Assembly: GCF_003350475.1 (NCBI RefSeq)
Contig: NZ_QQAV01000001.1
Coordinates: 426,836 to 490,835 of the forward strand
Source of the DNA: Pseudacidovorax intermedius
GTDB lineage: Bacteria > Pseudomonadota > Gammaproteobacteria > Burkholderiales > Burkholderiaceae_C
Reading direction: 5' to 3'
Length of the DNA: 64,000 nt
Of the stretch, positions 36,359 through 45,950 are shown piece by piece. Position numbers and translations under genes: made by a program. The notes under the pieces were generated by a model, which did no database searches, was not told the origin of the DNA, and saw only the letters and a program-made list of their open reading frames with translations. Position 1 is the first letter of the stretch; each line of letters opens with the position of its first letter.

Positions 36359-38008
36359 TCAGGCGCGTGCAGCCACTTCGGCCTGCAGGTCCTTCTTGGA
36401 CAGCTTGCCCACGGCCGTCTTGGGCAGCTCGTCACGGGCTTCCATGGCCTGCAGCATTTCGTGCTTGCCGAGGTAGTCGGCCAGGAAGGCCTTCATGGCT
36501 TCGAGCGTGGGCCGCGGCGCGCCCGGCTTGAACTTGATGAAGGCCTTGGGCGACTGGCCGCGGTAGGCATCGGGAATCCCGATCACGATCACCTCCTCCA
36601 CCGATGGATGCCGGTAGATCGCCTCCTCGATGTTGCGCGGGTAGACGTTGAAGCCACCGCAGATCAGCATGTCCTTGGTGCGGTCCACGATGTAGACGAA
36701 GCCGTCGGGCGTCATGTAGCCGATGTCGCCCGTGCGCAGATAGCCGTCGGGCGTGAAGGCCTCGGCGGTGGCGTCCGGCCGATTCCAGTAGCCGGCCATC
36801 ACGTTGGGGCCGCGGATGCACAACTCGCCGTGCTCGCCCTCGGGCAGGTCGTGCTGATCCTGCAGGTCGATCACCTTGACGTCCACCCCGGGCACGGGAA
36901 TGCCGCACGAGCCGGGCCGGTAGTGGCTGAAGCCGGGCGAGGCGGTGGCCATGGTGCAGGTCTCGGTCATGCCCCAGCCCTCCTGCAGCCGGCACTGGGC
37001 CATGCGCACGAAGGCCTGGTAGACCTCGGCCGCGATCGGCGCTCCACCCGAGTTGCAGAACTTGAGCGAGGACAGGTCGAGCCGGCCGATGTCGGGATGG
37101 CCCACGAAGGCCACGTACATGGTCGGCACGCCGAGGAAGACCGTGGTCTTGCGCTCGACGAACTCGCGCAGCGTCGCCTCCAGGTCGAAGCGCTGGTGCA
37201 GCGACAGCTCGGCACCGATGGACAGCCCGAACAGCAGGTTGACCACCAGCGCGTAGATGTGGAACAGCGGCAGCACGGCCAGAAAGCGCTCCTCGCCCTC
37301 CGCCAGCGTGCCGGAGCCCACGAGCGTGTGCCACACCTGCGACACCGCGGCGCTCAGGTTGGCGTGGCTCAGCATGGCGCCCTTGGGCTGCCCCGTGGTG
37401 CCGCCGGTGTACTGCAGCACGGCGATGGCCTGGGCAAGGTCCGCCGGCACATGGGGCGCGGCCAGGGCCTCGGCGGCCAGCAAGGCCGCGAAGGCGACGC
37501 GCGGGCCGGGTTGCAATGGCGTTGGCGCTGCGGCGTGCGCGAAGTCGTCCGCGCGCGCCACCACCAGCGTCTGCAGCAGCCCGTCTTGAACGATGGGTGC
37601 CATCTTCTGCAACAGCTCCGGCGCGTCGAAGGTGATCATCAGCCGGGTGCGGCTGTCCTCCACCTTGTGCCGCAGCGTCTGGCCGGCATCGAGCGGCGAA
37701 TAGTTCACCACCGTGCCGCCGGCCTGCAGCACTGCGAAGAAGGCCACGATGTACTGCGGCACGTTGGGCAGGTACAGCCCGACATGCACGCCGGGCCGCA
37801 CGCCGAGTTCGCGCAGCCCTCCGGCCACGCGCCGCACATGCTGCGCCAGTGCGGCGTAGTCGAGCCCCGTGTCGCCTTGGCGCACGGCGACACGCTGCGG
37901 CCAGCGGCGCTCCGCGTCGCCCAGCAGCGCCGTGAGCGCCGTCAGACGCAGGGGCGCGCTCCAGCTCGCGCCTTCGGGATAGCTTCCCAGCCAGGGTCTG
38001 GACGTCAT
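36359..38008 (-). CDS. Long-chain fatty acid-CoA ligase family protein
   Basis: A 549-residue adenylate-forming ligase of normal FadD/4CL-like length. Motifs: VLQYTGGTTGQPKGAML (P-loop, with Gly in place of the usual Ser), EGWGMTETCTM (adenine site), YLRTGDIGYMTPDGFVYIVD, and the C-terminal hinge DRTKDMLICGGFNVYPRNIE with the catalytic Lys in LPKTAVGKLSKKDL. It starts 4 nt after the stop of the binding-protein gene, so the pair forms a two-gene unit for binding and activation of an acid. The exact acid is unknown. Confidence 0.94.
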   Translation of the reverse strand: MTSRPWLGSYPEGASWSAPLRLTALTALLGDAERRWPQRVAVRQGDTGLDYAALAQHVRRVAGGLRELGVRPGVHVGLYLPNVPQYIVAFFAVLQAGGTVVNYSPLDAGQTLRHKVEDSRTRLMITFDAPELLQKMAPIVQDGLLQTLVVARADDFAHAAAPTPLQPGPRVAFAALLAAEALAAPHVPADLAQAIAVLQYTGGTTGQPKGAMLSHANLSAAVSQVWHTLVGSGTLAEGEERFLAVLPLFHIYALVVNLLFGLSIGAELSLHQRFDLEATLREFVERKTTVFLGVPTMYVAFVGHPDIGRLDLSSLKFCNSGGAPIAAEVYQAFVRMAQCRLQEGWGMTETCTMATASPGFSHYRPGSCGIPVPGVDVKVIDLQDQHDLPEGEHGELCIRGPNVMAGYWNRPDATAEAFTPDGYLRTGDIGYMTPDGFVYIVDRTKDMLICGGFNVYPRNIEEAIYRHPSVEEVIVIGIPDAYRGQSPKAFIKFKPGAPRPTLEAMKAFLADYLGKHEMLQAMEARDELPKTAVGKLSKKDLQAEVAARA

Positions 38009-38012
38009 GGCG

Positions 38013-39248
38013 TCAGAGCCCCGCCGGTCGCTTCATGTCGCACTGGTTGGGCACGGCCAGCGCGCTCACCGGCGTGAGCGATTCCGCGACGAAGCCCTGC
38101 TTCGTCCCGTCGAAGCCCTTCTTCACCGTCTTGCCATCGACGGGGTGATTGGCATAGACGTACTGCGGCGCCATGAACTGATGGTCTTCCTTGCGCACGC
38201 TGACGTCGCCGAGGATGGACTTGTACGAGATGCCTTCGAGCGCCGACGCGATCTGCTTCGGATCGGTGGAGCGGGCCTTGCGCACGCCCTGGGCCAGCAG
38301 TTCGGTGGCGGTGGACAGGCGCACCAGATAGAAGGCCTCTTTGTACTTGGCCTCGAACGCGTTTTCGAGCTTGGCGGCCGTGGGGTTGTCGGCACCCGGG
38401 AACCACTCGCCGATCATGTTGAGCCGCACCGTCGGTGCGCCGTCCAGCGCGATCATGGTCGACTTGTTGGCGCTGCTGTGCGTCAGGATGCGCAGCTTGT
38501 AGCCCGAGTCGCCGGCCGCGCGGATCATCAGTGCCATGTCGTTGCCCCAGTTGCCCGACACCACGGTGTCGGCGCCCGCGGCGCGCATCTTGGCGATGTA
38601 GGGCGCGAAGTCCTTCACCGTGCCCGTGGGGAAGAAGTCCTCGCCCACGATCTGGATGTCGGGCCGCGCCTCGGCCAGCAGGGTCTTGCCGAAGGCCGTC
38701 CACTGCCGGCCGAAGCTGTAGTCGGGGTTGAGGAAGTAGACCTTCTTGATCTCCGGCGTCTTCTTGACGAAGTCGGCGTAGGCCTTCATCCGCATCGTCA
38801 CCTGCGCCTCGGTCATGAAGTGCCAGAAGGAGCAGTTCTTGCCGACCAGGTCAGGGTCGATGCCGCCGAAGTTGAACACCAGCACCGACTTGTCGGGGTT
38901 GCGCTCGTTGTTGCGGTTGGCGGCCGTGATGACGGCCGAGACGGTGGCCGAGCCGCCCCCGATGAACACGGCCTTGACCCCCGCCCCCACGGCGGCCTGC
39001 AAGGCGGCCTGGCTTTCCTGCGTGGACAGCTTGTTGTCGAAGGCCAGCACCTCCAGCTTGACGCCATCGATGCCGCCGGCGGCGTTGATGGTGTCGGCCG
39101 CGAAGCGCAGATGGTTCTCGAAGATCTTGCCGACGTCGGCCATCGGGCCGCTCAGCGGGTCGATGAGGGCGATCTTGAGGGTCTGCTGCTGCGCGTGGGC
39201 GCCGAGGGCGCAGGCGAGCGCGAGGCCCGCTGCCGTGGTCTTGAACAT
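38013..39248 (-). CDS. Liv-type ABC transporter substrate-binding protein
   Basis: A 411-residue type I periplasmic binding protein with signal peptide KTTAAGLALACALGAHA (cleavage near residue 19). The mature lobe begins TLKIALIDPLSGPMADVGK and continues INAAGGIDGVKLEVLAFDNK, close to the branched-chain amino-acid/aromatic acid binding family. No permease or ATPase is adjacent; it may share the Liv membrane components at 26-32 kb. It is coupled to the ligase gene downstream. The 184-nt gap to the divergent chromate gene contains the promoter but no obvious operator. Confidence 0.92.
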   Translation of the reverse strand: MFKTTAAGLALACALGAHAQQQTLKIALIDPLSGPMADVGKIFENHLRFAADTINAAGGIDGVKLEVLAFDNKLSTQESQAALQAAVGAGVKAVFIGGGSATVSAVITAANRNNERNPDKSVLVFNFGGIDPDLVGKNCSFWHFMTEAQVTMRMKAYADFVKKTPEIKKVYFLNPDYSFGRQWTAFGKTLLAEARPDIQIVGEDFFPTGTVKDFAPYIAKMRAAGADTVVSGNWGNDMALMIRAAGDSGYKLRILTHSSANKSTMIALDGAPTVRLNMIGEWFPGADNPTAAKLENAFEAKYKEAFYLVRLSTATELLAQGVRKARSTDPKQIASALEGISYKSILGDVSVRKEDHQFMAPQYVYANHPVDGKTVKKGFDGTKQGFVAESLTPVSALAVPNQCDMKRPAGL

Positions 39249-39432
39249 GCACTTGTCTCCTTGGATTTCGGCCCGGCGAGACCGGACCGCGCGCAGTGTC
39301 GGAGCAGGCCGCGCCGCGCCTCAGTCAATTGAGCGACTGCCTGGCCGCACGCAGGTCGCCTGGGCGACTGAACTGAGTTGCCGCTGACCCCGCGCCCCGG
39401 GCGCCGCAGGCCCGCCCGCATAATCCGCCGCC

Positions 39433-40035
39433 ATGCCAGTGCCGCCCTCCGTGGCCGATGCCGACGCCGCCCCGCACCAGGCGCCCGCACGACCCGAATC
39501 CCTCGCCGACCTCTTCCTCTCCTTCACCATCCTCGCGCTGCAAGGCTTCGGCGGCGTGCTGGCCGTGGTGCAGCGCGAACTGGTGGAGCGCAAGCGCTGG
39601 CTCACCAAGGAGCAGTTCATCGAGGACTGGGCCGTGGCCCAGGTGCTGCCCGGTCCCAATGTGATCAACCTGGCGCTGATGCTGGGTGACCGCCACTTCG
39701 GCCTGCGCGGCGCACTGGCGGGGCTGGCCGGCATGCTGGTGTTGCCGCTGGCGGTGATCCTGGTGCTGGCCGTGCTGCATGCCCACTATGCCAACGACCC
39801 ACGCGTGGCCGGTGCGCTGCGCGGCATGAGCAGCGTGGCCGGCGGCGTCATCGCCGCCACGGGCGTCAAGCTGATTCCTTCGCTGCGTGCGCATCCGCTG
39901 GGCTTCGCGGCCGGCGTGGGCATCGCGGCGCTGGTGTTCGTGCTGATCGCGCTGGCGCGCGTGCCGCTGGGCTGGGTGCTGCTGCTCGTCGGCGGGGCCG
40001 CCTGCGTGTGGACCTTCGCGCGGCTCAGACCCTGA
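39433..40035 (+). CDS. Chromate transporter, short-chain CHR subunit 1
   Basis: A 200-residue membrane protein of the CHR superfamily, one half of a two-gene short-chain transporter. The conserved FLSFTILALQGFGGVLAVV start and the WAVAQVLPGPNVINLALMLG motif (PGPN signature) are present, with about six membrane segments. CHR proteins export chromate as a sulfate analogue, but many members have untested substrates. The second half begins 13 nt downstream. Confidence 0.92.
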   Translation: MPVPPSVADADAAPHQAPARPESLADLFLSFTILALQGFGGVLAVVQRELVERKRWLTKEQFIEDWAVAQVLPGPNVINLALMLGDRHFGLRGALAGLAGMLVLPLAVILVLAVLHAHYANDPRVAGALRGMSSVAGGVIAATGVKLIPSLRAHPLGFAAGVGIAALVFVLIALARVPLGWVLLLVGGAACVWTFARLRP

Positions 40036-40048
40036 GCGGATCCGGCCC

Positions 40049-40648
40049 ATGAGCATCACCCTGCACTGGCACGACTGGCTGAACCTGCTCGGCCAATACA
40101 TGCTGCTGTCGCTGATGGCGGTGAGCGGCGCCATCACCACCCTGCCCGACATGCAGCGCTACCTGGTGGCGCAGAAGGGCTGGCTGGACCCGATGCAGTT
40201 CAACGCCTCGGTGGCCATCGCCCAGGCCGCCCCGGGGCCCAACATCCTGTTCGTGGCGCTGATGGGCTGGAACGTGGGCCTGAACGCCGGCGGCGGCATC
40301 GGGGCCGGCCTGCATGCCTGGCTGCTCGGTCTGCTGGGCGTGGCCACCACCATGACCGGCATCCTGCTGCCCAGCAGCGTGCTGACCCTGCTGGCCACGC
40401 GTTGGGCGCATCGCAATCGCACGCACCGCGGCGTGCGCGCCTTCAAGCAAGGCCTGGCTCCCGTGGCCGTGGGCCTGCTGGTGGCCACCGGCTGGGTGCT
40501 GGCGCGCAGCAACGAGGTCGCGGACCATGCGCGTTGGCCGGTCTGGCTGCTGGCCGCCGTGGCCGGGCTGATCGTCTGGCGCACACGGGTGCACCTGCTG
40601 TGGCTGCTGGGCGCCGGCGCGGTGCTGGGGGTGCTGGGCTTCGTGTGA
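40049..40648 (+). CDS. Chromate transporter, short-chain CHR subunit 2
   Basis: A 199-residue partner of the previous gene. It shows [19 protein letters not shown], the second-copy version of the PGPN motif, in the inverse topology expected for SCHR pairs. The two proteins together replace one 400-residue ChrA. The pseudouridine synthase gene follows after 7 nt and may be co-transcribed. Confidence 0.92.
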   Translation: MSITLHWHDWLNLLGQYMLLSLMAVSGAITTLPDMQRYLVAQKGWLDPMQFNASVAIAQAAPGPNILFVALMGWNVGLNAGGGIGAGLHAWLLGLLGVATTMTGILLPSSVLTLLATRWAHRNRTHRGVRAFKQGLAPVAVGLLVATGWVLARSNEVADHARWPVWLLAAVAGLIVWRTRVHLLWLLGAGAVLGVLGFV

Positions 40649-40655
40649 GGGGAGA

Positions 40656-41477
40656 ATGGCGGCCCGCCCGCCACCCCTGGCCTCGCCCGCCCTCCCGATG
40701 ACCGACACGCCCGACCCGATCCGACTCAACAAGCGCATGGCCGACCTGGGCCTGTGCTCGCGGCGCGAGGCCGATGCGTGGATCGAGCGCGGCTGGGTCA
40801 AGGTCAACGGCCAGGTCGCGGCCATGGGCGTCAAGGTGGGGCCGGCCGACCGCATCGAGGTCGACAAGCGCGCCCAGGGCCAGCAGGAGCAGCGCGTCAC
40901 CATCCTGCTGCACAAGCCGGTCGGCTACGTCAGCGGCCAGGCCGAGGACGGCCACCAGCCCGCCGTCACGCTGGTGCAGCCGCGCAACCACTGGCGCGGC
41001 GACGGCAGCCGCCAGCGCTTTGCGCCCGACCAGTTGCGCGGCCTGGCGCCCGCCGGCCGACTGGACATCGACTCCGTCGGTCTGCTGGTGCTGACGCAGG
41101 ACGGCCGCGTGGCCCGCCAGCTGATCGGCGAGGACTCGGACATCGAGAAGGAATACCTCGTGCGCGTGAGCTGGCCCATGGGCGGTCAGGAGCGCACGAT
41201 CGACGTGCAGTCGGTGTTTCCGCGCGAGCAGATCGCGCGCCTTCGCCACGGCCTGTCGCTCGACGGCCAGCCGCTCAGGCCGGCGCGCGTGGATTGGCAG
41301 AACCCCGAGCAGCTGCGCTTCGTGCTCAAGGAAGGCAAGAAGCGCCAGATCCGCCGCATGTGCGAGGCCGTGGGCCTGCGCGTGGTCGGCCTCAAGCGCA
41401 TCCGCATCGGCAACGTGGTGCTGGGGCAGCTGCCGCAGGGGCAGTGGCGCTACCTGGGGGCGGACGAGCGGTTCTGA
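40656..41477 (+). CDS. S4-domain rRNA pseudouridine synthase (RluB/RluF-type)
   Basis: A 273-residue RNA-modifying enzyme that isomerises a uridine in rRNA. The S4 domain is at about residues 22-65 ([20 protein letters not shown]). The catalytic Asp lies in [18 protein letters not shown], and the C-terminal RNA-contact motif is [18 protein letters not shown]. The start at 40656 has a GGGGAG ribosome site; a second ATG at 40698 is possible. Which 23S uridine is modified cannot be settled here. Confidence 0.93.
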   Translation: MAARPPPLASPALPMTDTPDPIRLNKRMADLGLCSRREADAWIERGWVKVNGQVAAMGVKVGPADRIEVDKRAQGQQEQRVTILLHKPVGYVSGQAEDGHQPAVTLVQPRNHWRGDGSRQRFAPDQLRGLAPAGRLDIDSVGLLVLTQDGRVARQLIGEDSDIEKEYLVRVSWPMGGQERTIDVQSVFPREQIARLRHGLSLDGQPLRPARVDWQNPEQLRFVLKEGKKRQIRRMCEAVGLRVVGLKRIRIGNVVLGQLPQGQWRYLGADERF

Positions 41478-41550
41478 GCGGCCAGCAGAACCCAGCCTGC
41501 AGTGCGCCGCGCCACGCACGCCGCAACCGTCGTGCGGGCGGCGGCTGTGG

Positions 41551-42813
41551 CTACCCCAACCGCCGCAGGTTGTCGTCGATGCGGCTCTGGATCAACGCCC
41601 GCGTCTCCGGCGCGATCAAGCCCGTGAACCGTTGCTGCGCCGACTGCGCGAAGCGACTGGCGACTGCACAGATGCGGTCGATCGTCTCACTGGCGGTGGC
41701 CAGTGAAAGCTCCGCCTCCTTCTCGCCCAGCCGCAGCAGCGCCACACGGTCGACGTCCAGCGCCTCGCCCATCACGTCCATCTGGTGGTAGCCGCCCGGG
41801 CCCTCGCAGAAGGTGACGTCGAAGGCCGGCGCCAGTTGCCACTGCCCGCGCGCCGACAGGCGGTAGGCGAAGTTCTTCGGATGGTCGTCCCGGTTGTGGA
41901 AGGCGACGTTGAAGACCACGCGCTCGTAGGCCCGCGTGCGCTCGCGGACATCGTTGGTGCACAGCAGGGTGGCGCGCAGGAAGGTCGCGGCATCGAGGGC
42001 GCCGGGCGTGCGGAAGTCGGCACCGGTGAAGGCGGCCAGGCTCTGGATGGGCACACGCTGGCCGGCCTCGCGGTCGAAGCGCCGGCTGCCGAAGGCGGCC
42101 TGGCCGTCCGGCAGTGCGAAGTGCTCGGTGACCGGCGTGTCGATACCGCAGTCGCGCAGGGCCTGGGCATAGGCCGCCTCGACGGCGCAGACCTCGGCCG
42201 GCTCGTGCTGCGCGGGAAACTTGATGAGCCAGGGCTCCAGCCCTGGCCCGTCGGCCGTGCTGAAGATGCCGGTGACGGGCTCGCGGTAGAGCAGCACCTT
42301 GGGCCGCGCGCCCTGCGGCGAGCCGCCCATCTGCAGCAGCCGCTGCAGGAAGGCGCCGCCTTCGCCACGCTGCACCTCCTGCACCTCGGCCGCGAGTTGG
42401 GCGAGCATGACCTTCCCTGGCGGGGCCTCGCCCTCTGCCGCGGGCGGCTCGAAGGAAAGCGCACCCATGGCGCTGCGGCCGACGTACGCCAACCGCTCCA
42501 GCGGGCCGATGCGCGCCGGGTTGAGGCCGCGGCGCTTGAACAGCCGGTCCATCAGCAGCAGACCCCAGCCATCGGGCAAAGCGTCGTACACCGGGCCGGG
42601 CAGGCCCATCTGATGCGCCGGAAAGCCGTGGCGCAGCCGCGGCCCCTTGAGAGGCAGCGTGTGGGCCGACAGCTCCAGCCCGCGGCGCAGGGCCTCGTCG
42701 CTGTACTCGAAGGCGATCAGCGGCCGACCCGTGATGGCCGCGGACGACACCAGCGAGCCCCAGTGCCAGCGTACGCCCCAGCCCTCGTACCAGACGTCGA
42801 TCCGCTCAGGCAT
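41551..42813 (-). CDS. hipA: HipA-family serine/threonine kinase (toxin-like), system 1
   Basis: A 420-residue HipA-type kinase. The P-loop-like region is MGGSPQGARPKVLL near residues 165-180, the ATP-binding Lys is in EPWLIKFPAQHE, the catalytic loop is FHNRDDHPKNFAYR, and the metal-binding Asp is in LAPAFDVTFC. HipA kinases phosphorylate translation factors or tRNA synthetases and slow growth. It overlaps its HipB gene by 8 nt. The N-terminal subdomain is present in full, so this is not a split HipST-type system. Confidence 0.92.
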   Translation of the reverse strand: MPERIDVWYEGWGVRWHWGSLVSSAAITGRPLIAFEYSDEALRRGLELSAHTLPLKGPRLRHGFPAHQMGLPGPVYDALPDGWGLLLMDRLFKRRGLNPARIGPLERLAYVGRSAMGALSFEPPAAEGEAPPGKVMLAQLAAEVQEVQRGEGGAFLQRLLQMGGSPQGARPKVLLYREPVTGIFSTADGPGLEPWLIKFPAQHEPAEVCAVEAAYAQALRDCGIDTPVTEHFALPDGQAAFGSRRFDREAGQRVPIQSLAAFTGADFRTPGALDAATFLRATLLCTNDVRERTRAYERVVFNVAFHNRDDHPKNFAYRLSARGQWQLAPAFDVTFCEGPGGYHQMDVMGEALDVDRVALLRLGEKEAELSLATASETIDRICAVASRFAQSAQQRFTGLIAPETRALIQSRIDDNLRRLG

Positions 42814-43120
42814 CGCCCGCCTTCCTGCGCGCGCGCTGCCGCTTGGCGCTGCCCTCGTAACGCGCAATGTCGTGCAGGCTCTCCAGCCGCGGCTGGAAGA
42901 GCGCCACCAGCTCGTCGCGTCGGCCCAGCACGACCGCGACCCGCACCACGTTCTCGAAGGCGGTACTCCGCCCCGCCTCCAGGTTGGAGACGGTGTTGAC
43001 CGCCACCCCAGCGCGCGCCGCGACCTCGGCCTGGGTCATGCCCTGAGCGAGCCGTTCGGTGCGCAATCGCGTGCACAGAGTGCTCGCAATCTCGGCGGGG
43101 GAGCTCAGCGTTAATTCCAT
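42806..43120 (-). CDS. hipB: HipB-like XRE-family antitoxin/repressor, system 1
   Basis: A 104-residue protein with a helix-turn-helix of the Cro/CI type (GMTQAEVAARAGVAVNTVSN, residues ~27-47). The C-terminal tail is basic (SAKRQRARRKAGDA) and longer than in E. coli HipB. It is the upstream gene of the pair, as usual, and probably represses its own promoter; a CCGATTTTTCGG palindrome lies 18 nt upstream of the start. Confidence 0.9.
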   Translation of the reverse strand: MELTLSSPAEIASTLCTRLRTERLAQGMTQAEVAARAGVAVNTVSNLEAGRSTAFENVVRVAVVLGRRDELVALFQPRLESLHDIARYEGSAKRQRARRKAGDA

Positions 43121-43137
43121 CTAAATAGGTGTTAAGT

Positions 43138-43149
43138 CCGATTTTTCGG
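43138..43149. promoter_or_regulatory. Palindrome upstream of hipB, candidate operator
   Basis: CCGATTTTTCGG is flanked on both sides by TTAAG (43132-43136 and 43151-43155). It is in the 162-nt AT-rich gap between hipB and the divergent response-regulator gene, so either could use it. Confidence 0.4.
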
Positions 43150-43282
43150 TTTAAGCCACATTCTGCAGTATTTATTCCTGTACCCCCGACCAACAGGGCT
43201 CCGGGCAGGGCACCCGCTGATCAGCCTGCCTTAAGCCGCCCCACCCAGCATCCGCGCCCGACGACAACGGCGGAGACACCCC

Positions 43283-44011
43283 ATGCGCGCCCTGCTGGTG
43301 GAAGACGACGAGATGATCGCGGCCAGCCTGCGCCAGGGCCTGGCGCGCGAGGGCTGGTCGCTGGACTGGTCGGCCGACGGGCTCAGCGGCGAGCGCGCTC
43401 TTGCCGACGGCGCCTATGCCTGCGTGCTGCTCGACCTGGGCCTGCCCGGGCAGGAGGGCACCGCCCTGCTGCGCCGCGCCCGCGCCCGCGGCGACCGCAC
43501 GCCCGTGGTGGTGCTCACCGCCCGCGACGGCCTGGACGACCGCGTGGCCGGCCTGGACCTGGGCGCCGACGACTACCTGCCCAAGCCCTTCGCCCTGCGC
43601 GAGCTGCTGGCCCGCATGCGCGCCGTGGTGCGGCGTCACGGCGGCACCGCGCAGCCGTGCATCGGCACGCCGCAGCTGCAGCTGGACCTGGCCACCCGCG
43701 AGCTGAAGTTGCAGGGCGGCCGGCGCGAGCCGCTGAGTGCCCGCGAATTCGCGCTGATGCACGCCCTGCTGGAGCGCCCCGGCGCCGTGCTCTCGCGGGC
43801 CCAGCTGGAGCAGCGCCTCTACGGCTGGGACGACGAGGTCAGCAGCAACGCGCTGGACGTGCTCATCTACGGCCTGCGACGCCGCCTGGGCCCCGAGGCG
43901 ATCCGCAACGTGCGCGGCCTGGGCTGGCGCGTGAGCGCCGCGGCGGCGGCAGCACCGGGCACCGGCCCGGCCGACGCCGCGCTCCCGTACCCTGGCCATG
44001 GTCGCGACTGA
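43283..44011 (+). CDS. OmpR-family response regulator (QseB/TctD-like)
   Basis: A 242-residue response regulator. The receiver domain has the acidic pair EDD (residues 7-9), phosphorylated Asp51 in LLDLGLPG, Thr79 and Lys101 in ADDYLPKPF. The C-terminal winged helix includes LSAREFALMHALLERPGAVL and NVRGLGWRVS. A 20-residue Ala/Pro-rich tail follows. It overlaps the kinase gene by 14 nt. Confidence 0.94.
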   Translation: MRALLVEDDEMIAASLRQGLAREGWSLDWSADGLSGERALADGAYACVLLDLGLPGQEGTALLRRARARGDRTPVVVLTARDGLDDRVAGLDLGADDYLPKPFALRELLARMRAVVRRHGGTAQPCIGTPQLQLDLATRELKLQGGRREPLSAREFALMHALLERPGAVLSRAQLEQRLYGWDDEVSSNALDVLIYGLRRRLGPEAIRNVRGLGWRVSAAAAAAPGTGPADAALPYPGHGRD

Positions 44012-45416
44012 AAGCGCGACGCACGCCCGGCCCGCGCCCTCGCTCGGCCGGCGGCTGCTGGGCTGGCTGGTGCTGCTGCACCTGGTGGCCGGCCTGCTGA
44101 CGACCTGGGGCGCCTACGCGGTCTACGGCCGCATCATCGAAGGCCTGCGCGACGACCAGATGCGCTCGCTGGCCGAGTCCTACGCCGGTCGGCGGCATGT
44201 GCGCGAGCTGCCCACGGTCGACGCCGAGGCCATTGCGCGACGCGGCGCCCTCGTCGTGCAACTGTGGACGCCCGATGGACGGCAGCAGGAAGCCGCCTCC
44301 GCCGAACTGGCCGTGCCGCTGCAGGCCCAGCCGGGCTTCGTGGAGCTGCGAACCGGCCCGCTGCCCGAGCAGCGATGGCGCGTCTACACCGCACCGGCCG
44401 ATGGTGTCGACCGGCTGCGGGTGCAGGTGCTGCAAAGCCGCGCCTTCCGCCAGCAGCGCTCGCTCAAGCGGGCGCTGGCCGAAGGCCTGCCGATCCTGGC
44501 GCTGCTGCCTGCCACGCTGCTGCTGCAATGGCTGGTGGTGTGGCGTGGCTCGCGGACGCTGCGGGCCGTGGCGCGCGAGGTCGCCGCGCAGGACGAGCGC
44601 AGCCCGCGCGGCATGCCGCCCGAGCGCGTCCCGGCCGAGATCCGGCCGCTGGTGCAGGCCTTCAATGCCCTGCTCGGCCGGCTGCGGGCGGCGCTGCAGG
44701 CCCAGCAGCGCTTCGTGGCCGATGCGGCGCACGAGCTGCGCACGCCCTTCACCGCCATCGGCCTGCAGCTGGACAACCTGCGGCCGCACATTCCCGACGG
44801 CCCGGCCCGGCAGAGCTTTGCGCAGCTGGAGGCCGGCGTCTCCCGCGCCCAGCGGCTGCAGGCCCAGCTGCTGCGCCTGTCGCGGCAGGAGGCGGCCGAG
44901 CCGCTGCAGCCCGAGGCCGTGCCCCTGGTGCCGCTGCTGCGCGACGCCGTCGCCCAGTTCGCCGAGATGGCCGAGCAGCGCCATGTGGACCTGGGCTTTC
45001 GCACCGCGCCCGAGCTGCAGTCGCTGCAGCGGCCCGGCTCGCCGGTGGAGCTGCGCAGCCTGTTCGACAACCTGCTCGACAACGCCGTGCGCCACAGCCT
45101 GCCGGGCGGCTGCGTGGACCTGGTGCTGCATGCCCTGCCCACCGGCGAGCCGGTCGTCGACGTGGTGGACGAAGGCCCGGGCATCGCCGAGGACGTGCTG
45201 CCCCGCGTGTTCGACCGCTTCTACCGCGCGCCGGGCGCTGCCGTCGGCGGCAGCGGGCTGGGCCTGGCCATCGCGGCCAGCGTGGCGCGCCGCCACGGCC
45301 TGCGCATCGCACTGATCAACCGCCGCGGCCCGGAGCACCGCAGCGGCCTGCGCGCCCGCGTGCACCTGGGCGCCCTGCCGTCGCCTTCTCATTCCCAACT
45401 CAGAAACGCCACCTAG
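43998..45416 (+). CDS. Two-component sensor histidine kinase (QseC-like)
   Basis: A 472-residue inner-membrane kinase. Two membrane segments at about residues 20-43 and 163-183 bracket a ~120-residue periplasmic sensor domain. The phospho-acceptor His245 is in ADAAHELRTPFTAI. ATP-binding motifs are NLLDNAVRHS (N box), VVDEGPGI (G1), FDRFYR (F box) and GSGLGLAI (G2). It is the partner of the overlapping response regulator. The signal is unknown. The exported repeat protein 82 nt downstream could be a target. Confidence 0.93.
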   Translation: MVATESATHARPAPSLGRRLLGWLVLLHLVAGLLTTWGAYAVYGRIIEGLRDDQMRSLAESYAGRRHVRELPTVDAEAIARRGALVVQLWTPDGRQQEAASAELAVPLQAQPGFVELRTGPLPEQRWRVYTAPADGVDRLRVQVLQSRAFRQQRSLKRALAEGLPILALLPATLLLQWLVVWRGSRTLRAVAREVAAQDERSPRGMPPERVPAEIRPLVQAFNALLGRLRAALQAQQRFVADAAHELRTPFTAIGLQLDNLRPHIPDGPARQSFAQLEAGVSRAQRLQAQLLRLSRQEAAEPLQPEAVPLVPLLRDAVAQFAEMAEQRHVDLGFRTAPELQSLQRPGSPVELRSLFDNLLDNAVRHSLPGGCVDLVLHALPTGEPVVDVVDEGPGIAEDVLPRVFDRFYRAPGAAVGGSGLGLAIAASVARRHGLRIALINRRGPEHRSGLRARVHLGALPSPSHSQLRNAT

Positions 45417-45498
45417 AGTGGCCACCAGGCGGGTCCGCCGGCCAGCATGACGCAGCCGGCGCGCGACCTGCCCTGTTGTTGTGAACGAGGAGATCGAC

Positions 45499-45852
45499 AT
45501 GCGCGCACCTGCAACCTTCCGCCTGGCCGCCAGCGTGGCTCTGGGCACCCTTCTGGCTACCGGCGCTGCGGGCGCCTGGGCCCAATCCGCCTGGAACGGC
45601 GGCGGCAGCGAGGCCATCGGCCAGTCCACCGGCATGGCCCCGCTCAGCTCGACGATGTCGCGCGACGAGGTCAACACCGGCGCCATGGCCGCCGCCCGTC
45701 CCGTGGGCACCGAGGCCATCGGCCAGTCGACTGTGATGCCCGCCCTGCTGCAGCCGGGCGACGGCAGCCGCGCCCAGGCCGACGCCATCGCCGCCGCGCA
45801 CCCGGCCGGCACCGAGGCCATCGGCCAGTCGACCTCGCTGCCGCTCAACTGA
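45499..45852 (+). CDS. Exported protein with three 34-residue EAIGQST repeats
   Basis: A 117-residue protein with a signal peptide (ASVALGTLLATGAAGAWAQ, cleavage after AWA near residue 28). The heptad EAIGQST occurs at residues 38, 72 and 106, an exact spacing of 34 residues (102 nt). The sequence before each copy is alike in the last two (AARPVGT and AAHPAGT). A GAGGAG ribosome site supports the ATG at 45499. It is reminiscent of small Burkholderiales periplasmic proteins of the DUF4148 sort but I cannot confirm that. It follows the two-component genes on the same strand. Confidence 0.72.
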   Translation: MRAPATFRLAASVALGTLLATGAAGAWAQSAWNGGGSEAIGQSTGMAPLSSTMSRDEVNTGAMAAARPVGTEAIGQSTVMPALLQPGDGSRAQADAIAAAHPAGTEAIGQSTSLPLN

Positions 45853-45950
45853 GCGCCGCTGCGCGCTCCGCCGGTGCCCTGGCGCCGGTCGGACCGCCTG
45901 CCCCGTCCGGCCGATTCGGGCCGCGACAGGGGGGTTGATAATCCGTCCAC

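Noticed and set aside
39300-39400. Possible inverted repeat around CAGTCAATTGAG and GACTGAACTGAG between the binding protein and chromate genes
   Set aside because: The arms match only partly and the spacing is irregular, so it is not better than chance.
39433-40648. Two chromate genes as one gene split by a frameshift
   Set aside because: Each half has its own start codon and the two-gene short-chain CHR arrangement is a known normal form.
45610-45834. The three equally spaced repeats as a CRISPR-like or tandem DNA array
   Set aside because: They are coding, in frame, with only about 21 nt conserved per 102-nt unit, and lie in a signal-peptide protein.
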